Positions 24,456 to 32,379 of a DNA stretch of 64,000 nucleotides are shown in pieces (within the stretch, counting starts at the first letter, position 1; each line of letters begins with the position of its first letter). A program made the translations under genes and the position numbers. Origin of the DNA: Streptomyces sp. Ru62 (GTDB taxonomy: Bacteria; Actinomycetota; Actinomycetes; Streptomycetales; Streptomycetaceae); NCBI RefSeq assembly GCF_002920615.1, contig NZ_PQSU01000024.1, positions 62,001-126,000 on the forward strand, written 5' to 3'. Below the pieces are notes generated by a model, which saw nothing but the letters and a program-made list of their open reading frames with translations, searched no databases and was not told where the DNA came from.

Positions 24456-25178
24456 ATGCGAGAGATCGATGACCTGATCCAGGTGGCCGATCCGGCCTGG
24501 CCGGAGCTTGAGCAGGCGTTCGCCGGCAGTGCCGTACCCGTGCGTGTGCTGCCCGCCGACCTTGACGAGGGCCGCCGCTGTCTCCTCCAGTTGCAGGTGA
24601 CGGCCAGGTCGGCTCTCGGTGCGCTGACCCTGCACTGCGGCGGGCTGGTCGTGGACGACGGCTGGCTGCGGGTGTACGGCGCGGGCAGCGCCGGCGGCGA
24701 GCTGCCGGGCCTCGGCCGGATCAACGGGTTTCCCGAGGAGCTGGACCCCCACTGGCACCCGGCGGCCGGGCTCGTCGTCGGCCATGACGTGCTCGGCGGT
24801 GTCTTCTGCCTCAACGGCCACGACCCGGCGGGCAGCGGCCGCCCCGGAGCTCCGGGGCAGATGACCTATTTCGCGCCCGACACCCTGGAGTGGGAGGCGC
24901 TGGACATGGGCCACTCGGCGTGGATCGGCTGGCTGCTGGCCGGTGGGCCGGAGAGGTTCTACGCGGGGCTGCGCTGGCCGGGCTGGCGGGAGGAGGCGGC
25001 GACCCTGGAGCTGTCCCAGGGCATCAGTGTCGTCCCGTTCCTGTGGTCGAAGGAGGCGCACCAGGACCTCGCCGCCACCAGCAGACGGGCCGTGGCGCTC
25101 CGCGAAGTCGTGGGCGTGTCCGCCGACTTCGCCCGGCGACTGGGCCCGGCGGATCCGGGGTTCCTGGGCGATCTGTGA
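24456..25178 (+). CDS. DUF2625 family protein
   Basis: The 240-residue protein matches the DUF2625 family: MREIDDLIQV...WPELEQAF at the N-terminus, LTLHCGGLVVDDGWLRVYGAG (about 59-79), GHDVLGGVFCLNG and YFAPDTLEWEALDMGHSAWIGWLLAG, ending in FLWSKEAHQDLAATSRRAV. These are cytosolic proteins of unknown role, sometimes compared with SUKH-like immunity folds. It lies 29 bp after a hypothetical gene. The 103 bp after its stop (to 25282) contain no clear terminator. Confidence 0.88.
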   Translation: MREIDDLIQVADPAWPELEQAFAGSAVPVRVLPADLDEGRRCLLQLQVTARSALGALTLHCGGLVVDDGWLRVYGAGSAGGELPGLGRINGFPEELDPHWHPAAGLVVGHDVLGGVFCLNGHDPAGSGRPGAPGQMTYFAPDTLEWEALDMGHSAWIGWLLAGGPERFYAGLRWPGWREEAATLELSQGISVVPFLWSKEAHQDLAATSRRAVALREVVGVSADFARRLGPADPGFLGDL

Positions 25179-25281
25179 CGCCACCGCACGCCTCCGGTCC
25201 GTCGGCAGGGCCGGGCCCATGCTGCCCGGGACGGCGGCGCCGGGGCCGGTGCGGACGTCCGGCGGGTGAGCCGTGGCGCGT

Positions 25282-25920
25282 TCAGCGCCTGGAGTCGCGC
25301 CGGGCCCGGCGGGCGCGGCGGGCCTCCGGCAGCAGCGGGAGCAGCGACAGGACGACGACCACGGCGACCAGCGGCAGCAGATAGTCGTCGATGTGCGGGA
25401 CGGACGCGCCCAGGGTGTACCCGGCGAGCACCAGCGTCTGCGACCACAGCACACCACCCACCGTCTGCCAGAGGGTGAAGGTCCGTGCCGGCACGCCCAG
25501 GGCCCCGGCCACCGGGTGCAGGACCGTCCGCAGCAGCGGCACGAACCGGCCGATCACCAGCGCCTTGCCGTAGCCGTAGCGCGCCAGGAGCCGTTCCGCC
25601 CGCGCCGCCGCGCCCTTCACCCGCCCGCTGCTCGTGCGCGCGAGCAGCGCCCGGCCGCCGTGCCGTCCGATCAGGTATCCCACCTGGCCGCCCACCACCG
25701 CCCCGATCGCCGCGCACACCAGCACCTGCCACAGCGACAGCCGCGGCGGCTGCTGGGCGGTGCCCGCGCACAGCACACCGGCCGGGAACAGCAGCGTGTC
25801 ACCGGGCAGGAAGAAGCCGACGACCAGCAGACCCGACTCGGCGAAGACCACGACCAGGACGCCCAGCGCGCCGAAGGCGGCCAGCACCGAGGCGCTGTCC
25901 ATCGGGTTGACGGCGATCAC
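25282..25920 (-). CDS. DedA family membrane protein
   Basis: A 212-residue DedA (SNARE-associated / VTT domain) protein, now linked to polyprenyl-phosphate or phospholipid flipping. It has several hydrophobic segments, the FFLPGDTLLFPAG re-entrant motif (about 37-49), GGQVGYLIGRHGG, and the signature GRFVPLLRTVLHPVAGALG (about 125-143). The start is a GTG at 25920 with GGGAGG eight bases upstream; the ATG six codons later has no site. The C-terminus is strongly basic. Close location to the VanJ-like gene suggests cell-envelope context. Confidence 0.93.
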   Translation of the reverse strand: MIAVNPMDSASVLAAFGALGVLVVVFAESGLLVVGFFLPGDTLLFPAGVLCAGTAQQPPRLSLWQVLVCAAIGAVVGGQVGYLIGRHGGRALLARTSSGRVKGAAARAERLLARYGYGKALVIGRFVPLLRTVLHPVAGALGVPARTFTLWQTVGGVLWSQTLVLAGYTLGASVPHIDDYLLPLVAVVVVLSLLPLLPEARRARRARRDSRR

Positions 25921-26095
25921 CGGCCACGCCTCCCGGCCTCCTCGGGAATTCCGTAACGCTCCCCAGCATCGCGTGCCCGGCGCACGTGCGCGCGCCGGTC
26001 GCGCAGATCAGTCGGACGCGCCGTTCGGAGCAGGGGCAGAGACCGGCCACTTCCCTGAGCCGGACCGGAGCGCAGTCGGATCCCCTCGGCGGTGC

Positions 26096-27172
26096 TCACC
26101 AACTGATCCTGGCGGCCACCGGCAGGTGGTCGCTGCCGGTGGCCGGCAGCACCCAGGAACTGTCCGGCCGCACGCCGCGGACCAGGATCTGGTCGATCCG
26201 CGCCACCGGGAACCTCGCCGGCCAGGTGAAGCCGAAGCCGTCCCCGGCCTCGGACTGGGCCGACCGCAGCCGCGAGGTGATGCCGGCGAGCGCGCGGTCG
26301 TCCACGGTGCCGTTCAGGTCGCCGAGCAGTACCACCCGCTTGTTCCGCTCGGCGGCGACGGCTTCGGCGAGCGCCTTCGCGCCACGGTCCCGGCTCTCCG
26401 TCCAGAAACCCTTCCGGGGAAGCACGCGTACGGAGCCCAGGTGGGCCACGTACACCGCCAGCGGGCCCTGGTCCGTGGCCACCGTGGTGCGCAGCGCCCG
26501 GTTGTAGGTCATCTTGATGTCGGCCGGCTTGGTGTCCCCCAGCGGCCCGTAGTCCATCTTGACGTCGACCGGCCGGGTGTCCGACAGCGGCAGCTTGCTC
26601 CACAGCCCGACCGTGCCCCGCACCGCGTGGTACGGGTACGCCTCCGCCAGTTCCCTCTCGTACGTGCCCCGCGCCTGCTCGGTCAGTTCCACCAGGGCCA
26701 GCACGTCCGCACCGGAGGCGGCCATGTCGCGGGCGGTGCCGGCCGGGTCGGGGTTGGTGTCCCCGACGTTGTGCTCGGCCACGGTCAGGTCACCCCCCGG
26801 GTGGGACCCGTCGCCGAGCAGCCCGCCGAAGAGGTTCAGCCACACCACGACCGGCAGCAGCAGCGCCACCACCGCGGAGGCGGAGCGACGCCACAGCGCG
26901 CCGGTCAGCAGCACGGGGACGAAGAGGCCGAACCACGGGAGGAAGGTCTCCACCAGGCTGCCCAGGCCCCCGCGGTCCGTGATCCGCGCGTGCAGCAGCA
27001 GGACCAGGCCGAGGAGCACCGCCGACGCCGCGAGCACCGGCCCGCGCCTCCATGGCCCCGGCCGGGAGACGGCGCGCACCACCCGGCGGATGCGCGCGCC
27101 CGACGTCCCGGCGCCGGTGTCCTCGCGGCCCGCGCCGCCCTGCCCGGCCTGCGCCGCGTCCACCTGCGTCAT
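26096..27172 (-). CDS. VanJ-like membrane endonuclease/exonuclease/phosphatase-fold protein
   Basis: The 358-residue protein has three transmembrane helices (about 46-60, 75-93, 98-115) followed by an extracytoplasmic EEP domain with VAEHNVGD (N), LALVELTEQ (catalytic Glu), LLGDLNGTVDDRAL (catalytic Asp/Asn) and the terminal GSDHLPV (catalytic His). This matches VanJ of S. coelicolor and StaP, which confer teicoplanin-type glycopeptide resistance and probably act on undecaprenyl-linked intermediates. Its gene is divergent from a two-component system, so regulated envelope-stress response is likely. The resistance function is inferred from family. Confidence 0.85.
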   Translation of the reverse strand: MTQVDAAQAGQGGAGREDTGAGTSGARIRRVVRAVSRPGPWRRGPVLAASAVLLGLVLLLHARITDRGGLGSLVETFLPWFGLFVPVLLTGALWRRSASAVVALLLPVVVWLNLFGGLLGDGSHPGGDLTVAEHNVGDTNPDPAGTARDMAASGADVLALVELTEQARGTYERELAEAYPYHAVRGTVGLWSKLPLSDTRPVDVKMDYGPLGDTKPADIKMTYNRALRTTVATDQGPLAVYVAHLGSVRVLPRKGFWTESRDRGAKALAEAVAAERNKRVVLLGDLNGTVDDRALAGITSRLRSAQSEAGDGFGFTWPARFPVARIDQILVRGVRPDSSWVLPATGSDHLPVAARISW

Positions 27173-27322
27173 CGCCCGTCCTCGCTCACTGCCGCTTCCC
27201 GGCGGAGGACGGGCAGCCCGATGCCGACGGCATGGGGCCGGCGCATGCGGTGGATCGTTGTTCCTGCTGATGGTGTCGTTCGGCGCATGCCCCCAGTCAA
27301 GGCAACGCGGTGTTGCCGCCAG

Positions 27323-27340
27323 GTATGCGTTTTTGCATAC
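27323..27340. promoter_or_regulatory. GTATGC-N6-GCATAC palindrome between VanJ-like gene and response regulator
   Basis: A perfect 6-bp arm pair with a GTTTTT centre lies in the 203-bp divergent region, 36 bp before the response-regulator start. A/T-rich sequence is rare here, which makes it stand out. TAGCAT (27363-27368) seven bases before the ATG could be a -10 for a leaderless mRNA. It is a candidate operator for the OmpR-type regulator. Confidence 0.5.
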
Positions 27341-27375
27341 GCGGACGATATGTGCCGACTCGTAGCATCATCCGC

Positions 27376-28071
27376 ATGCGTGTGCTGATCGTCGAGGACG
27401 AACCCTATATGGCAGAAGCCATCCGCGACGGCCTGCGCCTGGAGGCGATCGCAGCCGACCTCGCGGGTGACGGCGACACCGCGCTGGAAATGCTGGGCAT
27501 CAACCGCTACGACATCGCCGTACTCGACCGCGACATCCCCGGGCCTTCCGGTGACGAGATCGCCGAACACATCGTCGCCTCCGGCAGCGGCATGCCGATC
27601 CTCATGCTCACCGCGGCCGACCGTCTCGACGACAAGGCCTCCGGGTTCGGAGCCGGCGCCGACGACTACCTCACCAAACCCTTCGACCTCCGCGAACTCG
27701 TGCTGAGGCTCCGAGCGCTCGACCGCAGGCGCGCCCACAACAGACCGCCCGTGCGGGAGATCGCGGGGCTGCGGCTGGACCCGTTCCGCCGCGAGGTCCA
27801 CCGGGACGGCCGCTACGTCGCGCTGACCCGGAAGCAGTTCGCGGTGCTCGAAGTCCTCGTCGCGGCCGAAGGCGGTGTCGTCGGCGCGGAGGAACTCCTG
27901 GAACGCGCGTGGGACGCGAACGCGGACCCGTTCACCAACGCCGTGCGCATCACCGTCTCGGCACTGCGCAAGCGTCTCGGCGAACCATGGATCATCGCCA
28001 CCGCGCCAGGCGCCGGTTACCGCATCGACACGCGACCGGAGGCCGTACCCGAGGGACCGGGCCGTGGATAG
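27376..28071 (+). CDS. Two-component response regulator, OmpR/PhoB family
   Basis: The 231-residue protein has a receiver domain (1-115; acidic pocket Glu7/Asp8, phospho-acceptor Asp51 in AVLDRDIPG, conserved Thr79 and Lys101 in YLTKPFDL) and a C-terminal winged helix (about 130-220: FRREVHRDGRYVALTRKQFAVLEVL ... NAVRITVSALRKRLG). The sensor kinase gene overlaps its end by eight bases. It probably controls the divergent VanJ-like gene. Start ATG 27376 aligns exactly with receiver domain starts (MRVLIVEDEP). Confidence 0.95.
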   Translation: MRVLIVEDEPYMAEAIRDGLRLEAIAADLAGDGDTALEMLGINRYDIAVLDRDIPGPSGDEIAEHIVASGSGMPILMLTAADRLDDKASGFGAGADDYLTKPFDLRELVLRLRALDRRRAHNRPPVREIAGLRLDPFRREVHRDGRYVALTRKQFAVLEVLVAAEGGVVGAEELLERAWDANADPFTNAVRITVSALRKRLGEPWIIATAPGAGYRIDTRPEAVPEGPGRG

Positions 28072-29173
28072 AGCGCCCGGGGTGAGCGTTCGTCTCAGAC
28101 TCGCCCTCAGCTACGCCGGATTCCTCATGGTCGCGGGCGCCCTGCTGCTCGCCGCCGTGTGGCTGTTCCTGCTGCGTTACGTCCCCGAGCGCGCGCTCCT
28201 CATCAGCAGCGACGACCCCCCTCATGGTGTCTTTCCCGTCCGGTCCGGCCTCCTGCGCGCTTTCGCCCCGTCGGCGGCCGCGGTACTGGTGTTCCTGCTG
28301 GTCTTCGGTCTCCTGGGAGGATGGATCCTCGCCGGCCGCATGCTCGCCCCCCTGGACCGGATCACCGACGCCACACGCAGGGCCACGGACGGATCACTCT
28401 CCCACCGCGTCCGGCTGCCGGGCCGCAAGGACGAGTTCCGCGAACTCGCCGACGCCTTCGACACGATGCTCGCCCGGATCGAAACACACGTCGCCGAACA
28501 GCAGAGATTCGTGGCCAACGCCTCGCACGAGTTGCGCACCCCGCTGGCCATCTCGAAGGCGCTCCTCGACGTGGCCCGCACCGATCCGGGCCGCGACACC
28601 GGCGAGCTCGTCGACCGCCTGCACGCCGTCAACACCCGGGCGATCGACCTCACCGAGGCACTGCTCCTGCTCAGCCGCGCGGAGCAGCGGTCCTTCACCC
28701 GGGAACCCGTCGATCTGTCCCTGGTGGCGGAGGAAGCGACGGAAACACTCCTGCCCCTCGCCGAAAAGCATGGTGTGACCGTCGAGACCGGTGGCGACAT
28801 CGCCCCCACGAGCGGGTCGCAGGCGCTCCTGCTCCAGCTGACCACGAACCTGGTGCACAACGCGGTCGTCCACAATCTGCCGGAACAGGGCGCCGTGTGG
28901 GTCAGCACCGGCGTCCGCCCCCGGACCGTGGTCCTCACCGTCGAGAACACGGGCGAGAAGCTGGCCCCGCAACTGGTCTCGACGCTCACCGAACCGTTCC
29001 GGCGGGGCACCGAACGCATCCGTACCGACCACGCGGGCGTCGGCCTCGGCCTGGCGATCGTCAGGACCATCACGCACGCACACGACGGAACACTCACCCT
29101 CACCCCGCGCGCCGCCGGCGGTCTCCGCATCACGGTGGAACTGCCCGCGGCGGCCCCCGCAGACCTGCACTGA
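28064..29173 (+). CDS. Sensor histidine kinase
   Basis: A 369-residue membrane kinase with two transmembrane helices (about 14-37 and 68-90) flanking a short 30-residue extracytoplasmic loop, a HAMP domain (about 90-143), the H box FVANASHELRTPLAISKAL (His155), and an HATPase domain with the N box LVHNAVVHN and GVGLGLAIVRT. The short loop suggests an intramembrane-sensing kinase that detects envelope or antibiotic stress. The GTG start at 28064 overlaps the response-regulator gene and has GAGGGA seven bases upstream. Confidence 0.93.
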   Translation: MDRAPGVSVRLRLALSYAGFLMVAGALLLAAVWLFLLRYVPERALLISSDDPPHGVFPVRSGLLRAFAPSAAAVLVFLLVFGLLGGWILAGRMLAPLDRITDATRRATDGSLSHRVRLPGRKDEFRELADAFDTMLARIETHVAEQQRFVANASHELRTPLAISKALLDVARTDPGRDTGELVDRLHAVNTRAIDLTEALLLLSRAEQRSFTREPVDLSLVAEEATETLLPLAEKHGVTVETGGDIAPTSGSQALLLQLTTNLVHNAVVHNLPEQGAVWVSTGVRPRTVVLTVENTGEKLAPQLVSTLTEPFRRGTERIRTDHAGVGLGLAIVRTITHAHDGTLTLTPRAAGGLRITVELPAAAPADLH

Positions 29174-29292
29174 GCGGCAAGGGGCCAGTCCCGCGACGGC
29201 GCCGGCGGCCGAGCACGGCCAGATCGCCCTCGACGCAGTGCGCGCGGCCGAAGCCGAAGGACCAGTCCGGTGGGGGTGCCGTCATGAGGGGG

Positions 29293-30096
29293 TCAGCGGG
29301 TCAGCGGCACCCACGTGCCGTGGGGTGCGACCCGCAGCAGGGAGGACAGGCCGGCCTCGTGGAAGGCCAGTTCGATCTCGGGCAGCCCCTCGGAGAAGTG
29401 GGCCCAGCCGTCGTAGTGGGCCGGTACGACGATCTCCGCGCCCAGGACGGCGGCAGCGGCGGCGGCCCGGCGGCTGTCCAGGGACAGGGGCCGCCCGTCG
29501 AACTTCGCCGGCACGCGTGCCGCTCCCGCGTGCAGGACGGCCGCGTCGATGCCGGGCACCCGGCGGGAGATCTCCGCGACCGTGCGGATCGAGGCGTTGT
29601 CGCCGCTGACGTACACGGTGGGAAGCCCCTGCCCGGACAGCACGAACCCGATGACCTCGCAGTTGACGTTGCCGTCCGCGTCGCGTTCGCCGTCCTCGGG
29701 ACCGTGGACGGCGGGAACGGCCAGCACGGTCAGATCACCGCCGCCGTCCGGTCGGGGCACGGTGTGTGCGGTCCAGGGGGAGAGGCCGACGGCGGGTGAG
29801 CCGAGCCGCTCCGCCGCGAGCGGCCCCGTGAGTACCAGCGGGGCGGCCTTCGCGAACGCGCGACCCCGCCCGTCGAGGTTGTCGGGGTGGGCCTCATGGC
29901 TGACCAGGACGAGGGCGACCGGTCCCACCGCGTCCTCGTCGGCGGCAGGTCCGGCGGTCTTGGTGAGGTACCCCTGGGGGCCCGCCTCGTCGAAGGTCGG
30001 ATCACTGACGATCCGCAGGCCACCGATGTCGATGACGGCCGTCGGGCCGCCCAGCACGGTGACCGCGCATTCCCGCCGGGACAGCCCTGTGCTCAT
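29293..30096 (-). CDS. Metallo-beta-lactamase-fold hydrolase
   Basis: The 267-residue protein has an MBL fold with a variant metal motif: LVSHEAHPDNLD instead of HxHxDH, then AVPAVHGPED (second-shell His), YVSGDNAS and VPAHYDGWAHFS (C-terminal His ligands). This arrangement is that of the UlaG/YtnP-like or L-ascorbate-6-phosphate-lactonase-like branch. Substrate unknown. The ATG at 30096 overlaps, by ATGA, the stop of an upstream minus-strand frame that lacks a proper start (see findings). Confidence 0.85.
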   Translation of the reverse strand: MSTGLSRRECAVTVLGGPTAVIDIGGLRIVSDPTFDEAGPQGYLTKTAGPAADEDAVGPVALVLVSHEAHPDNLDGRGRAFAKAAPLVLTGPLAAERLGSPAVGLSPWTAHTVPRPDGGGDLTVLAVPAVHGPEDGERDADGNVNCEVIGFVLSGQGLPTVYVSGDNASIRTVAEISRRVPGIDAAVLHAGAARVPAKFDGRPLSLDSRRAAAAAAVLGAEIVVPAHYDGWAHFSEGLPEIELAFHEAGLSSLLRVAPHGTWVPLTR

Positions 30097-30427
30097 CGCG
30101 GTCCTCGCAGAGTGGTCTCGATCGTCCGGTTCACATCCATGACGTCAATGGTGTCCCGGTGGCCGGTGAAATGCCTGGGGAGACGCGTCCGTGCGTCGCG
30201 GGCATGGACGCGGCACTGGTCACAGCGGATCTCACAGTGGTGGCGAGGACGCGCTCGACGTGAATGAGGAAACTCCGCGCCGGGGTTCGTCAGTTCGACG
30301 TGCCGTGAGGAACGGTCGAGCAGCCGGCCGCTCAGGTTCCCCCCAGCTGCGCGATCGGGTCCTCACCGCCTCAACCGCAGGCCGGGCGTCGCGGTACCGG
30401 CCGCCGGGACCTGCCCGCCGGGGTCGC
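30097..30427. other. 331-bp region without a recognised gene
   Basis: A minus-strand frame from about 30360 to 30093 reads ...LLDRSSRHVELTNPGAEF... and ...HCEIRCDQCRVHARD..., then ends in an ATGA overlap with the MBL gene, but it has no usable start codon and only moderate third-position G/C. It could be the tail of a decayed gene. Otherwise nothing is seen. Confidence 0.5.
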
Positions 30428-30976
30428 TCAGTCCTCCTCGCCGAGGATCTCGCCGTTGGAGTCGAACTGATGGCTGTCGGCGGGCAGGTCGGAGAAGTAC
30501 GAGCTGTCGGACTCTCCCGTCAGGACGGCCAGGAGGAAGGAGGCGCACCGAGTGGCGTGGTGCTCCCACTCGGGACCGCGCCCCTCGTTGAACATCACGG
30601 TCCACTCGTCCGGGCTCTGCCCCGGTCCGGCGAGCCAGTAGAGCATCGCCCCGCTGCCCTCGATGCAGGCCCAGGGCAGGACCCGCGTACCCGGCCTGTC
30701 GAGTTCCGCCGGCTTCGGCTCGCTCTGCCACAGCAGACCGAGCACCCTCTCCCGCTCCGCGAACTGGGCCACGAGGTTGGAGTGCTCATCGGGGCACTCC
30801 GGGTCGAACAGCCATACCGTCTCGTCGAAGACGCCGCCCCCGTAGACCTCGACCAGTTCCTTGTAGTCCTCCGGCAACGGCGTGCCGAGCGCACGTTCGA
30901 CAGCGTTCCAGTCACGGGTCCGCCGGGGACTGCCCGGCGGAACGATCTCCACGAGCCTGGTCACAGCGGAATGCAT
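30428..30976 (-). CDS. SMI1/KNR4 (SUKH) family protein, immunity-like
   Basis: A 182-residue protein with the SUKH core: WNAVERALGTPLPEDYKELVEVYGGGVF (about 23-50), WLFDPE, and LPWACIEGSGAMLYWLAGPGQSPDEW with WTVMFNEGRGPEWEHH, FLLAVLTG and a terminal acidic stretch (SNGEILGEED). SUKH proteins are the most common immunity proteins of bacterial polymorphic toxin systems, although many have other roles. On the same strand, just upstream (31058-31320), there is a decayed Rhs/YD-repeat fragment, which supports an immunity origin. No intact toxin is present, so this would be an orphan immunity gene. Confidence 0.85.
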   Translation of the reverse strand: MHSAVTRLVEIVPPGSPRRTRDWNAVERALGTPLPEDYKELVEVYGGGVFDETVWLFDPECPDEHSNLVAQFAERERVLGLLWQSEPKPAELDRPGTRVLPWACIEGSGAMLYWLAGPGQSPDEWTVMFNEGRGPEWEHHATRCASFLLAVLTGESDSSYFSDLPADSHQFDSNGEILGEED

Positions 30977-31057
30977 GAGGCGCGTGTCTCCTCTGGGGCG
31001 TCATGTGCGTGTGGGCACGTTCACGATAGTGAGGCCTGAGGCCTGTACTGCCGCCGC

Positions 31058-31320
31058 CTACGTTCCCGACCACGATCCGGCCGCGCCGTTGGCTGCGGTG
31101 CCTTCCCGCAACCGGCCCCCGGCGTCCCGGACGAGCGTGGTGGTCGGCCCCCCACGGATCGGCGATGCGGACCGGCAGGTGCAACGCGTTGCAGGTGACG
31201 TGGCCGCCCGTGCCGTCGGGAGCCGTGACCGAGACCCGGTCGCCCGCGTCGCCCCGCGTCCGGCGGGTGGTACGACCCAGCGGGTCGGTGCGGGAGAGCA
31301 GGCGGATGTGGCGGTTCCGG
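31058..31320 (-). pseudogene. Fragment of an Rhs/YD-repeat protein (decayed)
   Basis: Translation of the minus strand gives HIRLLSRTDPLGRTTR, then RVSVTAPDGTGGH, then CNALHLPVRIADPWGA, the characteristic Rhs pattern (DPLGRTTR-x-VT-PDG-x-YNALGLPVRI-DP-GA). A one-base frame change near 31141-31152 leads into TTTLVRDAGGRLREGTAANGA, the expected continuation, and a stop follows at 31058-31060. Nothing Rhs-like is visible upstream of 31320 or downstream of 31058, so both the N-terminal bulk and the toxin tip are lost. Recognition is by eye from repeated Rhs phrases; I am fairly sure of the family, less of the exact ends. Confidence 0.7.
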
Positions 31321-31378
31321 TGCCGGCCGCCCCGGAAAATGCCGGGCTTCGGCCGGGCGACCGCCGTACCGTCGACGC

Positions 31379-32122
31379 ATGCTCGATGAAGACGGTTACT
31401 TCGGGGAGTCCGTCGCCGAGACGTACGACGAGTCGTCGGCGGAGATGTTCGATCCGCGGGTCGTGGAGCCTGCCGTGGATCTGCTGGCGGAGCTGGCCGG
31501 GGACGGTGGGCGGGCGCTGGAGTTCGGGGTCGGGACCGGGCGGATCGCCCTTCCGCTCGCGGCGCGTGGTGTCGAGGTGCACGGCGTCGACATGTCCCGG
31601 GCGATGGTCGAGCGGCTGCGGGCCAAGCCCGGCGGGGACGGGATCGGTGTCACGATCGGGGACTTCGCGACCGCCGAGGTCGAGGGAACCTTTTCGGTCG
31701 CCTACCTCGTCTACAACACGATCATGAATCTGACCTCGCAGGACGCCCAGGTGGACTGCTTCCGCAACGCCGCCGGCCATCTGGAGCCCGGCGGCTGTTT
31801 CGTCGTCGAGGTCGGTGTGCCCGACCTGCGCCGGCTGCCGCCCGGGCAGAACGCCGTGCCGTTCCGGGTGGGCGAGGGGCGGCTGGGGTTCGACCTGTAC
31901 GACGTGGCCAGCCAGTCCGTCAGCTCGCATCACGTCTCCGTCCGGGACGGCCGCGGCAGACACCTGGCCATTCCGTTCCGCTACGTCTGGCCCGCCGAAC
32001 TGGACCTCATGGCCCGGCTGGCCGGGATGCGGCTGCGGGGGCGGTGGGACGGGTGGACGCGGGAGCCGTTCACCAGCGAGAGCCGGCAGCACGTGTCCGT
32101 GTGGGAGAAGGTCACGGGCTGA
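31379..32122 (+). CDS. Class I SAM-dependent methyltransferase
   Basis: The 247-residue enzyme has the glycine-rich SAM loop ALEFGVGTGRIALPLAARG (about 46-64), the acidic VHGVDMSRAMVERLR strand, and VTIGDFATAEV with YLVYNTIMNL. The sequence resembles the methyltransferase-domain-25 group whose members act on small molecules. Start ATG 31379 is supported by position, but no strong ribosome site is visible. It has no functional neighbours: a decayed Rhs fragment lies upstream and a terminator follows at 32333. Confidence 0.88.
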   Translation: MLDEDGYFGESVAETYDESSAEMFDPRVVEPAVDLLAELAGDGGRALEFGVGTGRIALPLAARGVEVHGVDMSRAMVERLRAKPGGDGIGVTIGDFATAEVEGTFSVAYLVYNTIMNLTSQDAQVDCFRNAAGHLEPGGCFVVEVGVPDLRRLPPGQNAVPFRVGEGRLGFDLYDVASQSVSSHHVSVRDGRGRHLAIPFRYVWPAELDLMARLAGMRLRGRWDGWTREPFTSESRQHVSVWEKVTG

Positions 32123-32332
32123 GCCGGTCGGCGTCCCGTCCGACCTCCTCGATACGGACGTGTTGCCGACGGCGCGGCCGGGAGGGTTGCCGCCCGCCCC
32201 GGCACAACGACGCTGTGGTGGATGCCGACGTTCTGCGCGAGGGGCTGCCGTCTTGTGTCGTGAGGGCCGTACGGCCTTCTGCGCCAGGTCTCCGGGCGAG
32301 GCGCACGGCTCGCGGCCCAGGGCGTCCGACAT

Positions 32333-32368
32333 GGGCGCCTGACGGGCATCTTCCCCGGTCAGGCGCCC
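32333..32368. terminator. Hairpin after the aldehyde dehydrogenase gene
   Basis: GGGCGCCTGAC (32333-32343) pairs perfectly with GTCAGGCGCCC (32358-32368); the loop can add three more G-C pairs with one bulge. It sits 11 bp after the stop of the minus-strand dehydrogenase gene and can also stop readthrough from the convergent methyltransferase gene. Confidence 0.8.
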
Positions 32369-32379
32369 TGTCCTTGCGC

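Noticed and set aside
30191..31039. Plus-strand frame of 282 codons opposite the SUKH gene
   Set aside because: Arg/Gly/Pro-rich, no ribosome site, antisense to a well-supported gene.
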